From Malus domestica (taxonomy: Eukaryota > Streptophyta > Magnoliopsida > Rosales > Rosaceae), in contig NC_091668.1 in the NCBI RefSeq assembly GCF_042453785.1, forward strand, positions 627,501-691,500: 64,000 nt of DNA, in the 5' to 3' direction. Of this stretch, positions 10,428-21,644 are shown one piece after another. The first letter of the stretch is position 1; each line of letters starts with the position of its first letter. Made by a program: the position numbers and the translations under genes. The notes beneath the pieces are model-generated. The model was not told the DNA's origin and did no database searches. It worked only from the letters and a program-made list of their open reading frames with translations.

Positions 10428-12156
10428 ATGGCGGAACCAAAGCACAGAATCCTTAAACTCGAAACAGCTTTAACGTTGTTGGTCGTGCTGGTTTTGAGCG
10501 GATGCGCGCAGAGATTGCCCCCTTCAAAATACGATGGGTTTTTGTACGGACACCACCGAGTTGACTCGGATTCGATCCTGATCGAAGCGTTCTTCGACCC
10601 GGTCTGCCCAGACAGTAGGGACGCCTGGCCGCCCCTCAAACAAGTCGTCGAGCACTACGCCCCTCGCGTCACGGTGGCAATTCACCTCTTACCGTTGCCG
10701 TAAGTAAACAGACTCCTCTCTTTCTATCTGCCTATGTCTTCGTCAGAAATTGGATAAGAACAATTAATTTATTTATTTATTTTCAAACTATAGATGTTGT
10801 TAGATTAGAGGTTAGATTAGTCATTGACGGAATTTGAGCACACGCCCTCAAGGGCTCAACAGTTTTCCACCACTGTGGTAGAGGGCCAATAAGAACAATT
10901 GAAGTCGTATAGTTTTTGAGAAATCGATTGCATGTTATGAATTTGAAGTCAGAAGCTTATGTACAACGAAAAATCAAAGCGATTAAATTAATGAAAATGA
11001 AACCGACAAATAGCCTGTTTGCAAAGTAAGGGTAAGTCTGCGTCCATCGCAAAGCGGGGAGCCTAAGAGCTTAAACCGACAAATAAACCAGGCTTAGTTT
11101 TGCAAAATTCAGACTTCGAGGCGACCTGGGTAAATTTGTAGCAGATGACCCTGATCGGTAAATGTCAAATTACTTCAAAAATCTTGTTTCTGTAACTGCA
11201 GTTACCATGACAATGCTTTCGTTACTTCTCGGGCTCTGCACATCGTAAACCAGCTGAAACCTTCTGCTACATTCCCATTGTTGGAGTGGTTCTTCAAGAA
11301 TCAGGTTAAGATCACTTCATTAGTTGTTAATTTCGTAGCATATCCTTTTTTTGGTGCTGATTTATACTTGTTTTTCATTTGCTACTATCGGTCTATCTAT
11401 CTATCTGCAATCTGCATTATGTAGAAATTTCTTGAATCGCTCTCGGGAATTCACTTATTCGATCCATTGCTCAGCTGCTAGGCTAATTCGCTGGATTTCG
11501 AGCTCATATTTCTTAGACGAAAGCTACTATTTGGTTGCTTGGTAGTTTATTAGCCAAGATATGTATGTGTTGTTGGTATTAAAGTTTCTGTTGATCTGAA
11601 ATTGTCTCAAAAAATTAAACAGGAGAGGTATTATAATGCTCAAACTCGCAACATGTCCAGGGTTGCTGTTGTAAATGACATAGTGAACTCTGTCACAGAA
11701 GTGATTGGGAACTCCTATCACAGCGCCATTGAATTTGGCTTCAATGACCGGAAAACGGATCTGAAAACAAGGGTTTCCTTCAAGGTAATGCAGTATATGT
11801 CGTTTCTACGTTACTTATAATTTCGAATAGCTAGTATGCTTATATTGGTGTTACAATTAAGCACATTATGAAAAGTGCTACCGCACACGCAATCTCTCAT
11901 TTGCAGGAGTCATACAGTTGACAATTAGAACCGTGCAGTCTTCCCAATATTCGGTTTTTCATGTTCATTGTCTTTCGTCATGCAGTTTAGCGCTTCAAGA
12001 GGGGTGTACGGAACACCTACTTTCTTTGTCAATGGATTTGTATTGCCAGATGCTGGCTCCAGTCTAGATTTTAACGGGTGGAAAAAAATCATTGATCCGT
12101 TAGTTGTTGGTAACGGGGCGCCGAAGAGCCAAGAAAATGTGCAATTCTTCTTGTGA
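10428..12156 (+). CDS. DsbA-fold / thioredoxin-superfamily protein (At1g20225-like)
   Basis: Four exons join in frame: 10428-10699, 11202-11304, 11623-11784 and 11986-12156, giving 235 residues. A hydrophobic stretch at residues 11-25 (LETALTLLVVLVLSG) could be a signal peptide or anchor, so the protein probably enters the secretory route. The DsbA/thioredoxin signature is C60-PDS in FFDPVCPDSR, where the second cysteine of CxxC is replaced. The cis-proline loop is YGTPTFFVNG (P190). With one cysteine the protein is unlikely to act as a classical dithiol oxidase; glutathione-linked or structural roles are possible. The start was chosen as the ATG that begins the hydrophobic leader; an in-frame upstream ATG at 10305 is less likely. 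Intron 1 carries a SINE. Substrate unknown. Confidence 0.85.
10766..10888 (-). mobile_element. tRNA-derived SINE in intron 1 of the DsbA-like gene
   Basis: Inverted relative to the gene. On the minus strand it has ACCACAGTGGTGG (box A-like) and GTGCTCAAATTCC (box B-like), and ends in AAAATAAATAAATAAATT. An exact 12 bp target-site duplication, ATAAGAACAATT, lies at 10754-10765 and 10889-10900. Same family as 28960-29085. Confidence 0.75.
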
Positions 12157-12444
12157 AGGACTGAGCTAATTGCTTGATGTGCTTGGTTGGTTGAAGAATA
12201 AACTCAACAATGCTGGGTCCAGTGTAGATTTATCTGTGAATTGTAGTCATGGAATTATTGATCTGTAACAATTGTGAAAAATGCATCCAGTCTGCTTAAG
12301 ACTTTTGCCCCTCTTGTCTCGTATTGCTATTTGCCTTGTTAAAGGTCATTTCATGTTGGTTGAAGTTTTCCAATTAGCAACAGCGAAGAACAGTAGAAGG
12401 GGAGGTCATTTTTTATCCAAGATAGTGTTAAGGTAATTTTTTAA

Positions 12445-12569
12445 GGAAAACTAATGAAAAGGGCTTGAAAACTTTGAGTTTTAACGATAATGACAAAATA
12501 AAGGGTAAAGTGAATAGTACCAGGTTTGACTTTTTAGTGTACAAATGTGGTTTTTCGTTAAAACTCTCT
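12445..12569 (-). mobile_element. MITE, GGGAACTTTAACG family, copy 2
   Basis: Inverse orientation: starts GGAAAACTAATGAAAAGGGC and ends CGTTAAAACTCTCT. Flanks ATTTTTTAA and ATTTTTTAT match at 8 of 9 positions. It lies about 290 bp downstream of the DsbA-like stop codon. Confidence 0.65.
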
Positions 12570-12947
12570 ATTTTTTATTCAAGAAGGTGATCAGTGGTGG
12601 CTTGGCCACGGTGTCCACCCTTGGGGCCGGGAAGACTCTTAAAGGCATTTCAACCTACTTCTGGTCACCATGATTTTTGAGTCTATTTTATTTGAAACGA
12701 TATATTTTTCGAAATTTGAACCTAATAAGGGCCAGTTTTGGATTACTGTGTTTTTTTTTTTTTAAATTACTTCTGATGTGCTTTAAGAATAATCAGTTGT
12801 AAAATAAAGCTGATGAGCGCTTGGCTAACTGAATTTTAAAAGTGTTATGAATTTGTGAGTATAAAAAGCAGCATAAAAGCGTTTGGTAAAATTTAATGTA
12901 AAAGTGATATAACTATATACAATAACAAATGGACATAATAGTAGGAG

Positions 12948-13152
12948 TGGGGGTGACGACAACAGTAGTGGTGGTTGCGGCAATAATGGTGGTAGTGGCA
13001 GTTGTGGTTGTGGTGGCAGTGATGGCGGTTGTGGTAGTGATGCATGGTGGTGGTGGTGGCGATGGCGGCATTGATGGTGGTAACAATGGTGGCGGTGGCG
13101 ATGGTGGCAACAATGGTGGAGTAGAGGTAATGATGGTGGTGACAATGGTAGT
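12948..13152. repeat. GGT/GGC/GTG trinucleotide-rich block
   Basis: About 200 bp made almost wholly of imperfect GGT, GGC, GTG and GAT triplets. It opens long frames on both strands (poly-Val/Gly one way, poly-His/Pro the other) that have no protein-like composition. Confidence 0.85.
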
Positions 13153-13351
13153 GTTTACTTTTTTTCTCTAAAGGATAAAATGTGTGTGGAAAGCTAAATA
13201 ATGTCACTTAAAAAAAAAAATTAATCAAGGTATACAACAATTGAAACTATTTATTAAAGACCCAACTATGCTTTTTATTAAAGTAGCTTTTAAAAGCAAC
13301 CTCTATGTTGCTTTTAAAAGCTGTTGTCTGGAGCATGTTGCTTTCAAAACA

Positions 13352-13505
13352 GGGAGTTTTAACGAAAAGCCCACGTTACTGTTCACTTTAACGAAAAACC
13401 ACATTTTTACACTAAAAAGTCAAACCTGGTACTATTCATTTTACCTTTTATTTAGTCGTTATCGTTAAAACTCAAAGTTTTCAAGCCTTTTTCATTAGTT
13501 TTCCT
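13352..13505 (+). mobile_element. MITE, GGGAACTTTAACG family, copy 3 (nested)
   Basis: Starts GGGAGTTTTAACGAAAAGCC and ends TTCATTAGTTTTCCT. Flanks TTCAAAACA and TTTAAAATA agree at 7 of 9 positions. It is nested in the larger decayed transposon at 12731-13607. Confidence 0.65.
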
Positions 13506-14214
13506 TTTAAAATAAGTAGAATATTTTACTTTTACCAAACATTTTTTTACTGCTTAACTTTAAAGTGAAGCAGTTTTTAGTAAAAAAAAAAGCAATACCA
13601 AACAAGGCCTAAGACTTCTCAGCTGCATTTGAAGAATAATACTACTAGACCTTAGTATTAAGTAACAAGTCTCTCTAAACTTAAAATTAGGGCCAATGTA
13701 ACGGTCAATTAATTGTCACAAATGTCCAAAATTTCTGTATGTGTAACGGACATGATTAATTTTTAGGGGTATATACGTCAACAAAATACCATATCTACAG
13801 GGTAAAATAATAAATACTTGAAACTCTGGTAAATACTTCGAAAACATGATAATCGAGTTATGAGAAACAATTAAGAAAATAATTAAAGTTACACATATGC
13901 AATTCTATTGTATAAAATGGTAGAAAATAACCATCAATTTAACAGAATATTTAACATGCAAAAACTTTGGACAAAATGAGAAAAAATAGAGGTTCAAAAT
14001 CAAATTAAAAGTTCAGAGAAGACGAAATCACAAAAATACAACATTGTAAAGTGTGTTTTTATGTTCGTAGATATTTGAAAATTACGAGAGGCTCAACACC
14101 GTATATGGGCCGGGCTCTACAAAGTGCACAAACCCCTTGAGGAAGTAAGCAACTGTTTGGAGACATAGACGGGGAAGGAAGTAAAGATGGTGGTTAGGGT
14201 AGTTTCGTGGAGAG

Positions 14215-14222
14215 TATATAAA
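14215..14222 (+). promoter_or_regulatory. TATA box of the Alba gene
   Basis: TATATAAA, with a 5' leader exon ending near 14341 at a good donor (G|GTACGT) and a leader intron ending with TAG at 14623, ten bases before the start codon. Confidence 0.6.
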
Positions 14223-14633
14223 CCAAGAGACAACCCCGCGCTGCGGATTAGGGCGTAAAAGAAAAACGAAGCCGTAGAAGAGGGCTCTTTTTTGTGTGGA
14301 GCGCTTACTTATCCTTTTTTGAACCACCACCAGCACCACCGGTACGTTCCCCTTCCTCTCTCCGTCCAGATCCAACCCTCCGTTTCCTTCTCTCCCCTCT
14401 CGATTTTGCATGTTCCGCCTCCTTAGCTTCTGTTTGGTTTCCGAGAATCTGTTTTCCCGATAAATTTTTTGATTTTGTTGTCTGTGTTGAGCTGTGCGTT
14501 TGGGACCTGGTTTTGTTTTGTTTGTCCCGGAATTTGTAGAGCGTGATTGTTTAATTTAATTTAATTTAAATTTTCGTTTGGTTTTTTGAGACGATTAGTT
14601 TTATGTTTTGAAAAAAATTGTAGGGCGGAAGAG

Positions 14634-16979
14634 ATGGATCGGTACCAGAGAGTGGAGAAGCCGAGAGTGGAGACGCCTATCGATGAGAACGAGATTAGGA
14701 TTACCAGTCAGGGCAGGATGCGCAACTACATCACCTACGCCATGACCCTGCTTCAGGTCTCTCTCTCCCTCTCCTCTTTTTTTTTTCTTCCATTTTTTGT
14801 GTTTAATTTCTGCTTTCGGATCTATCGAATTGAATTTTTTTTAATAGAATGAAATTTTGTTGTGTATTATGATGAAACAAATTCAAACTGTGTTGTTAAT
14901 CTTGTGTGTTTATCTGCTGCTGTTGATTTTCTGCTCGTATGCGATTATATGGTAGTATATAAGGTGTATGGAAGTTTGAGAATGCGTAGGGATGAATTAA
15001 TAAAAATTGAATAGAGATTGCGGATTTATGTTAGGTTTTGATAAACCTATATTACTTGATACAGCACCTTAGATTTTACTTATCCGAGAGACTTCCGGTT
15101 GTAGTTTAGGTTATTTTAGACCTATATTAGTTATTACAATACCTTAGGTTTTCTTTATCCGCTTGTGCCGCATCCTTGCAGGAAAAAGGATCGGATGAAG
15201 TTGTGTTCAAGGCCATGGGAAGAGCCATCAACAAGACTGTAACGATTGTGGAGTTAATCAAGGTTATGTGTCTTCTTCTGAATCGTTATGTATTGTTTGT
15301 GAGATGTTTGTTTCCGTCCTTGGATTAGGCTGACAAGATGTTCTTATTACTGTTGTTTCAGAGAAGAATTGTTGGTCTTCATCAGAACACTACAATTGGT
15401 TCCACAGACATAACTGATATCTATGAACCTCTTGAGGAAGGCCTTGATACGTAAGTCTAGTTTAAACTTTAAACCGTATTTTGAACACCTCTGATTTGTT
15501 GCAGTGCTTCATGAGGGGTACTATTTTTTTGGCCTTGTCTGTTATTGGTGATTTTATACCTCGTGTTGTCCTGTTTTTGTCACAGTCTGGAGACAACAAG
15601 GCATGTGTCAATGATTGTGATAACTCTGTCAAAGAAGGAAATAAATCAATCCTCCATCGGGTGAGTTTCTACTAGTTACCTTTTTCTTGTTTGAATTGTA
15701 ACCTGAGGGTGTAGTCGAGTTGTCTTAGCGTATGTAGAATCTCTTCCTGACAATATATGGAACCATATTACTCAAAAGAGTGGAGGATCTCCTATAACTC
15801 TGGTTATTTATAAATTGTGTATCTAATACATGTATACACAATTTACATTGGTTATTAGCATTATGGATTGCTGAGTCACACATTAAGATATGTAAGAACC
15901 TTCTTTACGAATTAGGCTAAGAAATTATAGCAGAATAGTTGTATATGTTGTTACGGTCATAGTTGTATATGTTGTTATGGTCTGCAAGTACAAGTTGCTT
16001 GCTTTCATGTCGAAAATGAAACTCTGGTACCAATTATGTTCCGTTGTTCCTTTTCCGTTGTTCATATTAACATTTGTGAACTACTGCTACCATCAGGTAT
16101 CAGCCGCCTTTACCCGCCGAGCTTGTGAAGGCATCAACGGAGATTGATTATGAAGGAGGTACTACCATTTTACTAACCGCATTCATTTAATTAGCAATTG
16201 TCTTCTTCCCTCCCCCTCCTCCTCTAGTATTACTCTACATTTTGTTGAACATTTCTGTTCTCTGCAGAGGGCACAACAAATGGTCGTGGACGTGGACGTG
16301 GCAGAGGAAGGGGAAGGTTCAGAGGTAGCCTGTTAGAATGTTTCTACACTTTTACTTTCCTTTTTCTATAATTTTCTCCTATTAATTCTGCTGGCACTAT
16401 AATGGTTTCCTTTACCAATTTCAACCCTGTATACCTTAATATAGATACGTTCTAAAATGATTGAGTAATTGTGATTCAAGAATGTTATGATGGTTTTAGG
16501 TGTCTTGATTGGTGGACAGTATTACATCCTGAATGGTAGCTGGTTTTCGATTTAAAACAGGCTATTGAAGTGTTTTAATGGTTAAATTGTTTTGATAATA
16601 ATTGTAGGGAATGGCTTTGTCTCAACTGAATATGACGATGGAGGTTACGACCAGAGTCAGGGTAACTTTAGGGGTAGGGGCCGTGGGAGAGGACGTGGTT
16701 TCCGAGGCCGTGGAAGAGGAGGGTACAATGGTCCCCAGTATGATGCTCAGCAAGATGGAGGATACATTGAAGAAGCACCTGCCCAAGGTGGCCGTGGTAT
16801 GTATATCTCGTTTTTTCCCTTGTATATAGCCACAGGCAGGCGTGATGTAGCCAACTGAAATTGTTATGCATTGCTTCTCAATACAATATTGGTGTGCAGG
16901 TCGTGGCCGTGGGAGGGGAGGATATCGTGGAAGGGGACGTGGCTATAGGTCAAATGGGCCGATCCAGGCAGCTGCTTGA
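14634..16979 (+). CDS. Alba DNA/RNA-binding protein with RGG-rich tail
   Basis: Eight coding exons: 14634-14756, 15182-15262, 15362-15450, 15586-15660, 16097-16158, 16268-16324, 16608-16796 and 16900-16979. They give 251 residues. The Alba domain spans about residues 20-105 (IRITSQGRMRNYITYAM, then KAMGRAINKTVTIVELIKRR, then TRHVSMIVITLSKKE). The rest is an arginine/glycine tail with many RGRG/GRGRG repeats, the architecture of the long plant ALBA4-6 type. These proteins bind RNA and R-loops in nucleus and cytoplasm and join stress granules. A non-coding first exon and leader intron precede the start. Its neighbours (DsbA-like and RPN3) match the Arabidopsis order At1g20225, At1g20220, At1g20200 as I recall it. 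Exon phases all agree; high certainty. Confidence 0.93.
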
Positions 16980-18347
16980 GGTGCGATACGAGCGTCATTG
17001 GAACATCATACAAAAAATGGCCAGAGTCAAGTAATGGACGCCTTATCTTATCAAATATCTATGTTTACAAGTTTCCGTTTTTTCCATGTCGTTTATTATT
17101 ATCCGTGGTATGGCAGACTTCTAATGTTAACTGTACGGCATGATCCCTGTAGATTTAGTTTAGAGTTCCATGAGGCAATCCCTCCGTTTTGTCGTGTAGA
17201 TTTAGGTGAGATGTTTGAACAGTTGTAATTTTCCATCTGGATTGATAAGCGTATTCTTTTATTTTATTGTTGCCAAAGTTTTTGGTGTCAGAATTATCTC
17301 CCCTCCTCCTCCTCCTCTTTCATTTTTTGGCTTTGCAAGAACAGTATAATGCATGTTTGTGGTGCTTTTAAGATGATGAGTGTATTTTTAACTGCGAAGA
17401 TTTGTAGGGTGCGGGTTTGAGTACAGGTTTGTATGGGTTTGAGTACAGGTTTGTATACTAAACGTATGGTTTTGGGCCTCAATAAATGCTATGATAACAT
17501 CTAAAGGTATTGTAATATTTTCCTTAATTCACACGTAAAAGATTTCTTAAAATTCTATATTTTATATTTTCTCAAATTTTTTTAGTTATAATACAGTTTT
17601 TAATTGGTTTTTCGAGTTTTTGACTAAATATATTGCATGTGCTACATAACTCTCTGACCGTAGCATGCAAAAATTCATTTGGTAACATGTGCATGTTAAA
17701 TCGCAATTGTCGTTTGGAACTTAGGTTGGATCGTGTTTTGAACTCAAAACCGAGCCAACCCAGACCGTGCCTATCCCTGTATCTAATGATATTTCTCTTA
17801 GTTACTAAGTGAAAGGTTTCGGGTTTATCTCACATGGACGAGGAGCACATATAATTTGTGTTGAGTTTGGTGTTTAGTAATGATTGGTCTATTATGCGAC
17901 GTAGTTTAATATTCCTCTCCTAGAATTTGAGTAGAATATCATTGTATCAAAATAAAAGAAAAGTATAGAGTTTAATTCGTATAAAGAATTATTTTCAAAA
18001 GTGTAATGCACGTGTATTTTTTTTTAAGTATAAAAATTTGAAGTGAACAATGATAATTTTATAGTGCCAATAACAATTGTTTTTCCTATTTTGTTTCTTC
18101 AATTTTTAATGGCGATATTTTGGTTCCTCTCAATTGATGACTGAAATTTGACTTGAAGAGAAAGAAAACTTGAAAACAATAGTTTTAAAAGGTTAAAAAT
18201 TCATAGATTTTAATGGAGTTTTATAGACTTTATTTGTATTTTAGGTGAATTCATTCAAAATAGCCTGATTTCTTAAAACCTTGAAAAAAAAACACTATAA
18301 AATCCATCAAATCCTTCACTTTAAATACTTTAAGATCACATTCTAAC

Positions 18348-18710
18348 ATTATGTTTAGATGAAGGAAATAAACTTAGAATTTGGATAAAAGTCATAATTT
18401 ATAAATTGACATGTACCAATTCTCTTGTTTGGATTCATAAACATAGAAATTTAGAATTTTCGCGTGGAAAAAAAAACTTGAAATTTGGGATCTCCAATTT
18501 CTAAGTTTAAATTTCATGTAAATAAGTGTTATTTCCCAATTTCTATGATTTAGAGTTAAAAAAAAAACAAATTCCGCATTTAATTCATTTGTTTTTTTAG
18601 GTTAACCGAACAAGGAATTTCACAAATTCTAAAAAATAAAATCCCGGCATTTCAATTTCCATCATTTTAAAATTCTTTAGGAATCTTAAATTTCTTCATC
18701 CAAACATAAT
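18348..18710. mobile_element. Foldback MITE candidate
   Basis: ATTATGTTTAGATGAAGGAA at the left pairs with the inverse of TTTCTTCATCCAAACATAAT at the right, and more partly paired AATTTAGAATTT/AAATTCC pieces lie inside. It is AT-rich and non-coding; target-site duplication not resolved. Confidence 0.5.
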
Positions 18711-18843
18711 GTAATTGAATTTTTTATAAATTACTTCAAAATCTTGAATAAATACATCCAGATTTCTATGAAGTTCTATAAAGTTTTAAAATCTTAATGA
18801 AATAGTTAATACTCATAAATTCTACTTTGATTGATTTAAAATA

Positions 18844-18988
18844 GGGAACTTTAACGGAAAACTCTCAGTACTGTTCACTTTAACGAAAAACCACATTTTT
18901 ACATTCAATCCTGATACTATTCACTTTACCATTTATTTTGTCATTATCGTTAAAACTCAAATTTTCAAGTATTTTTCATTAGTTTTCT
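18844..18988 (+). mobile_element. MITE, GGGAACTTTAACG family, copy 4
   Basis: Starts GGGAACTTTAACGGAAAACT and ends TTTCATTAGTTTTC. The exact 9 bp direct repeat TTTAAAATA flanks it (18835-18843 and 18989-18997). It lies about 130 bp upstream of the RPN3 start codon. Confidence 0.78.
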
Positions 18989-19116
18989 TTTAAAATATTA
19001 ATGAATGACGCAGAATTTGTAAACTCTTTTAAAATCCTATAAACCGCCTGCAACCAAGAAAAAGCAGGTGCTGCAAAAAATCTGGTAGGTAGGTGTTATT
19101 GAAGGAGAAAGAAGAG

Positions 19117-21644
19117 ATGAGTAATCAAGACGTGCAGATGAAAGACGACGAATCCCAATCCCAATCCAAACCCTCTTTCCATTCCGATTCGGCTTCCACT
19201 CTGCAGCGTAAGCTTCAAAATCTCTGTCTCAGTTTTCTTCCAACTTCTAGGGTTTTCGTTTCCTCATGAGTTACATATCTAATTCTGAAATTTGGGGCTT
19301 TTCCTAACACCCTAGATTTGAAGGAGGCGGCGTCGTTTATTGAGGCCGCTTCCTCCACCAAAGAGGTCCGCAGAATATCTCGCGCCGTCCGCCTCACGGT
19401 TGCGCTCCGCCGCAAGCTCACAGCCGCCGTGCTCTCTGCATTTCTCGATTTCGCTCTTCTTCCTGGTTCTGAAGCACACGCGCATTTGTCTGCCTACCTT
19501 AAGGTGTTTGAATAATCGAACAATGTTTATTTACTGTTACATTAATTTTTCTTGTTCGAATTTTTGCAAATTATTGTGTTTGAATTTGTACTGTGTAGAA
19601 TGATAAGCATGACATGGAAGTTGACAATGATGCTGCAGCTTCTCCTGTTCAAGTTCCGGCAAAGCACGCGTTGCCCGAGCTCGATATCTACTGTTACTTG
19701 CTTGTGATACTTTTTCTGATTGATCAGAAAAGATACGATGAGGTTGAATCGATCACTCTGCTCTTCTTTTTTGTTTGATTTCTCCATTGTCTGTGTTGAG
19801 TTGACCCAAATTTGAAAACTTTCGTTTCTTTTTCTTGCGCCATTCTTTTAGGCGAAAGCTTGTTCCTCAGCTAGTATTGCGCGAATTAAGAGTTTCAATA
19901 GAAGAACCGTCGATGTTCTAGCATCCAGATTGTACTTTTATTACTCGTTTTGCTATGAGCTGACTGGAAATCTTGCTGAAATTCGGGGGTAAGCTGTTGA
20001 TCAACCCAATATGTCTCTTTTGTTTGCAACTTTTAAGTTTAACCCCTCACTACATATGTTCTTATGCATGCTTGTACACATTTAACACATGAAAGGAACC
20101 CTGAGGACACTGGTTGCTCTGTCGGATTGTAGTATCTGCTCTAATTTCATTGCATCTGTTTTTTAGCAACCTCCTTGCGCTGCATCGCATTGCCACATTG
20201 CGTCATGATGAGTTGGGTCAGGTGAGTGTCCAAGGGGATTACAGTTTGTTTTGTATTTGGGATGTTAGAACTTAAAACTATATGGTTATGTTATGCAGGA
20301 AACACTTCTCAACCTGTTACTTCGAAACTATCTCCATTATAACCTATATGACCAGGCAGAGAAGCTAAGGTCTAAGGCACCACGATTTGAAGCACATTCA
20401 AACCAACAGGTACAGCAATCTCTTTCCAGATTATATAACTAGAATCCAGTTTTATAAATCTAGAGTCTCGGGAGTTATCCATTTTTTCCCTGTTGGAGCT
20501 TTGCATTCCTTAAGAACTTGCAACTGCATTTTGAGCTTTGTTCCCCCCCCCCCCCCCCCCCTCCTCTGAAACTTTGTTTACATTTCTCATGGTTTTTTTT
20601 TTTCTTAAAAACCTTTTCAAGACTCAATATTCGAGTCATACACTTCACCAGCTTCCTGGTGATATGTGCCTAATGGTGTCCATCAATGCTTGTCAACGTT
20701 CTGTTACCGTAAGTCGACATTGTGTTTGAAGTGTCTAAATTGCGAATATCTGAGACAATTGTTTTATATGCAGTTTTGCCGTTATCTCTTCTACCTTGGA
20801 AAGATTCGGACAATACAATTGGAGTATACAGATGCAAAAGAGTCTCTCTTGCAGGCTGCTCGTAAAGCCCCTCTTGCAGCCCAAGGTTTCCGAATTCAAT
20901 GTAACAAATGGGCTGTCTTGGTTCGCCTGCTGCTTGGGGAAATACCAGAGAGGATCATCTTCATGCAGAAAGGAATGGAAAAAGCTTTGAGGCCATACTT
21001 TGAACTTACAAATGTAAGTCTACATTCTCATGACTGTTAATCGTCTTGCCTAAATGGTGTCTGACTACTTGCTTAAATATCAACTGATTAATGTTATCAT
21101 CCATTCTTTTTCAAATTGTTGGCATTGTCAGGCTGTTCGAATTGGTGATTTAGAACTATTCAGAAATGTTGCAGCAAAGTTTTCTGGCACTTTCAGTAAG
21201 GACCAAACCCACAATTTAATTGTTCGGCTGCGACATAATGTCATCAGGACAGGATTGCGAAATATCAGCATCTCTTATTCGCGCATCTCACTTGCTGATG
21301 TTGCCGAGAAGTTAAGATTGGTTTCAGGAAACCCAATCGCGGATGCTGAAAGCATCGTGGCTAAGGCTATCCGTGACGGCGCCATTGAGGCCTCGTTAGA
21401 TCATGCAAATGGGTGGATGGTGTCCAAGGAAACTGGAGACATTTACTCTACTAATGAGCCTCAGGCTGCTTTCAACTCCAGGATTGCCTTTTGTCTCAAC
21501 ATGCACAACGAAGCAGTTCGGGCCCTGCGGTTTCCTCCAAATCCACACAAGGAGAAAGAGAGTGCTGAGAGGAGAGAGAGGCAACAACAGGAGCAAGAGC
21601 TTGCCAACCATATTGCAGAGGACGACGACGACGACGATTTTTAA
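19117..21644 (+). CDS. RPN3: 26S proteasome regulatory subunit RPN3 (PSMD3)
   Basis: Eight exons: 19117-19207, 19316-19503, 19599-19742, 19852-19988, 20167-20221, 20299-20409, 20774-21013 and 21132-21644. They give 492 residues, close to the ~488 of Arabidopsis RPN3A. RPN3 is a PCI-domain subunit of the 19S lid that helps hold the deubiquitinase RPN11. Visible blocks are [36 protein letters not shown], the PCI winged-helix part [20 protein letters not shown], and the acidic end AEDDDDDDF. The N-terminus is acidic and Ser/Gln-rich ([11 protein letters not shown]), as in plant orthologues. Intron 6 holds a 19-base C tract. Housekeeping gene, unbroken; context matches Arabidopsis At1g20200 between Alba and expansin. 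Confidence 0.96.
20543..20561. repeat. Poly-C tract in RPN3 intron 6
   Basis: Nineteen consecutive C, followed by TCCTCT. Length is likely polymorphic and prone to sequencing error. Confidence 0.9.

Larger units (their letters stand above)
12731..13607. mobile_element. Decayed DNA transposon with a nested MITE and GGT repeats
   Basis: Left end GGCCAGTTTTGGATTACTG and right end AGCAATACCAAACAAGGCC are imperfect inverted repeats, and both flank T- or A-rich runs and sequence about GCTTTTAAAAGC/AAGCAG. The same end motif (GGTTTGGTATTG ... CAATACCAAACC) bounds 61732-61938. Inside are a GGT/GGC/GTG block (12948-13152) and a complete MITE (13352-13505). hAT-like by end composition; no convincing target-site duplication was found. 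Confidence 0.45.
12157..14214. other. Intergenic between the DsbA-like and Alba genes
   Basis: Contains the 3' flank of the DsbA-like gene, two MITEs, a GGT/GGC-repeat block and a larger decayed transposon, listed separately. From 13610 to 14214 the sequence is AT-rich with no gene. Confidence 0.5.
16980..19116. other. 3' flank of Alba gene and AT-rich intergenic sequence
   Basis: The Alba 3' UTR probably runs to about 17250-17500. TCC repeats lie at 17299-17320, and a 22 bp direct repeat (GGGTTTGAGTACAGGTTTGT) at about 17411-17454. A foldback element lies at 18348-18710 and a MITE at 18844-18988. No gene. Confidence 0.55.

Noticed and set aside
12825-13207. Open frames rich in His, Pro, Val or Gly on both strands
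   Set aside because: They are translations of GGT/GGC repeats in several frames at once, with no domain or splice support.
14082-14411. 109-residue minus-strand frame next to the Alba promoter
   Set aside because: It overlaps the Alba TATA box and leader exon and shows no known motif; a chance frame.
16592-16871. Alternative frames across the Alba RGG exon
   Set aside because: They are shadows of exon 7, whose own phase fits both neighbouring exons.
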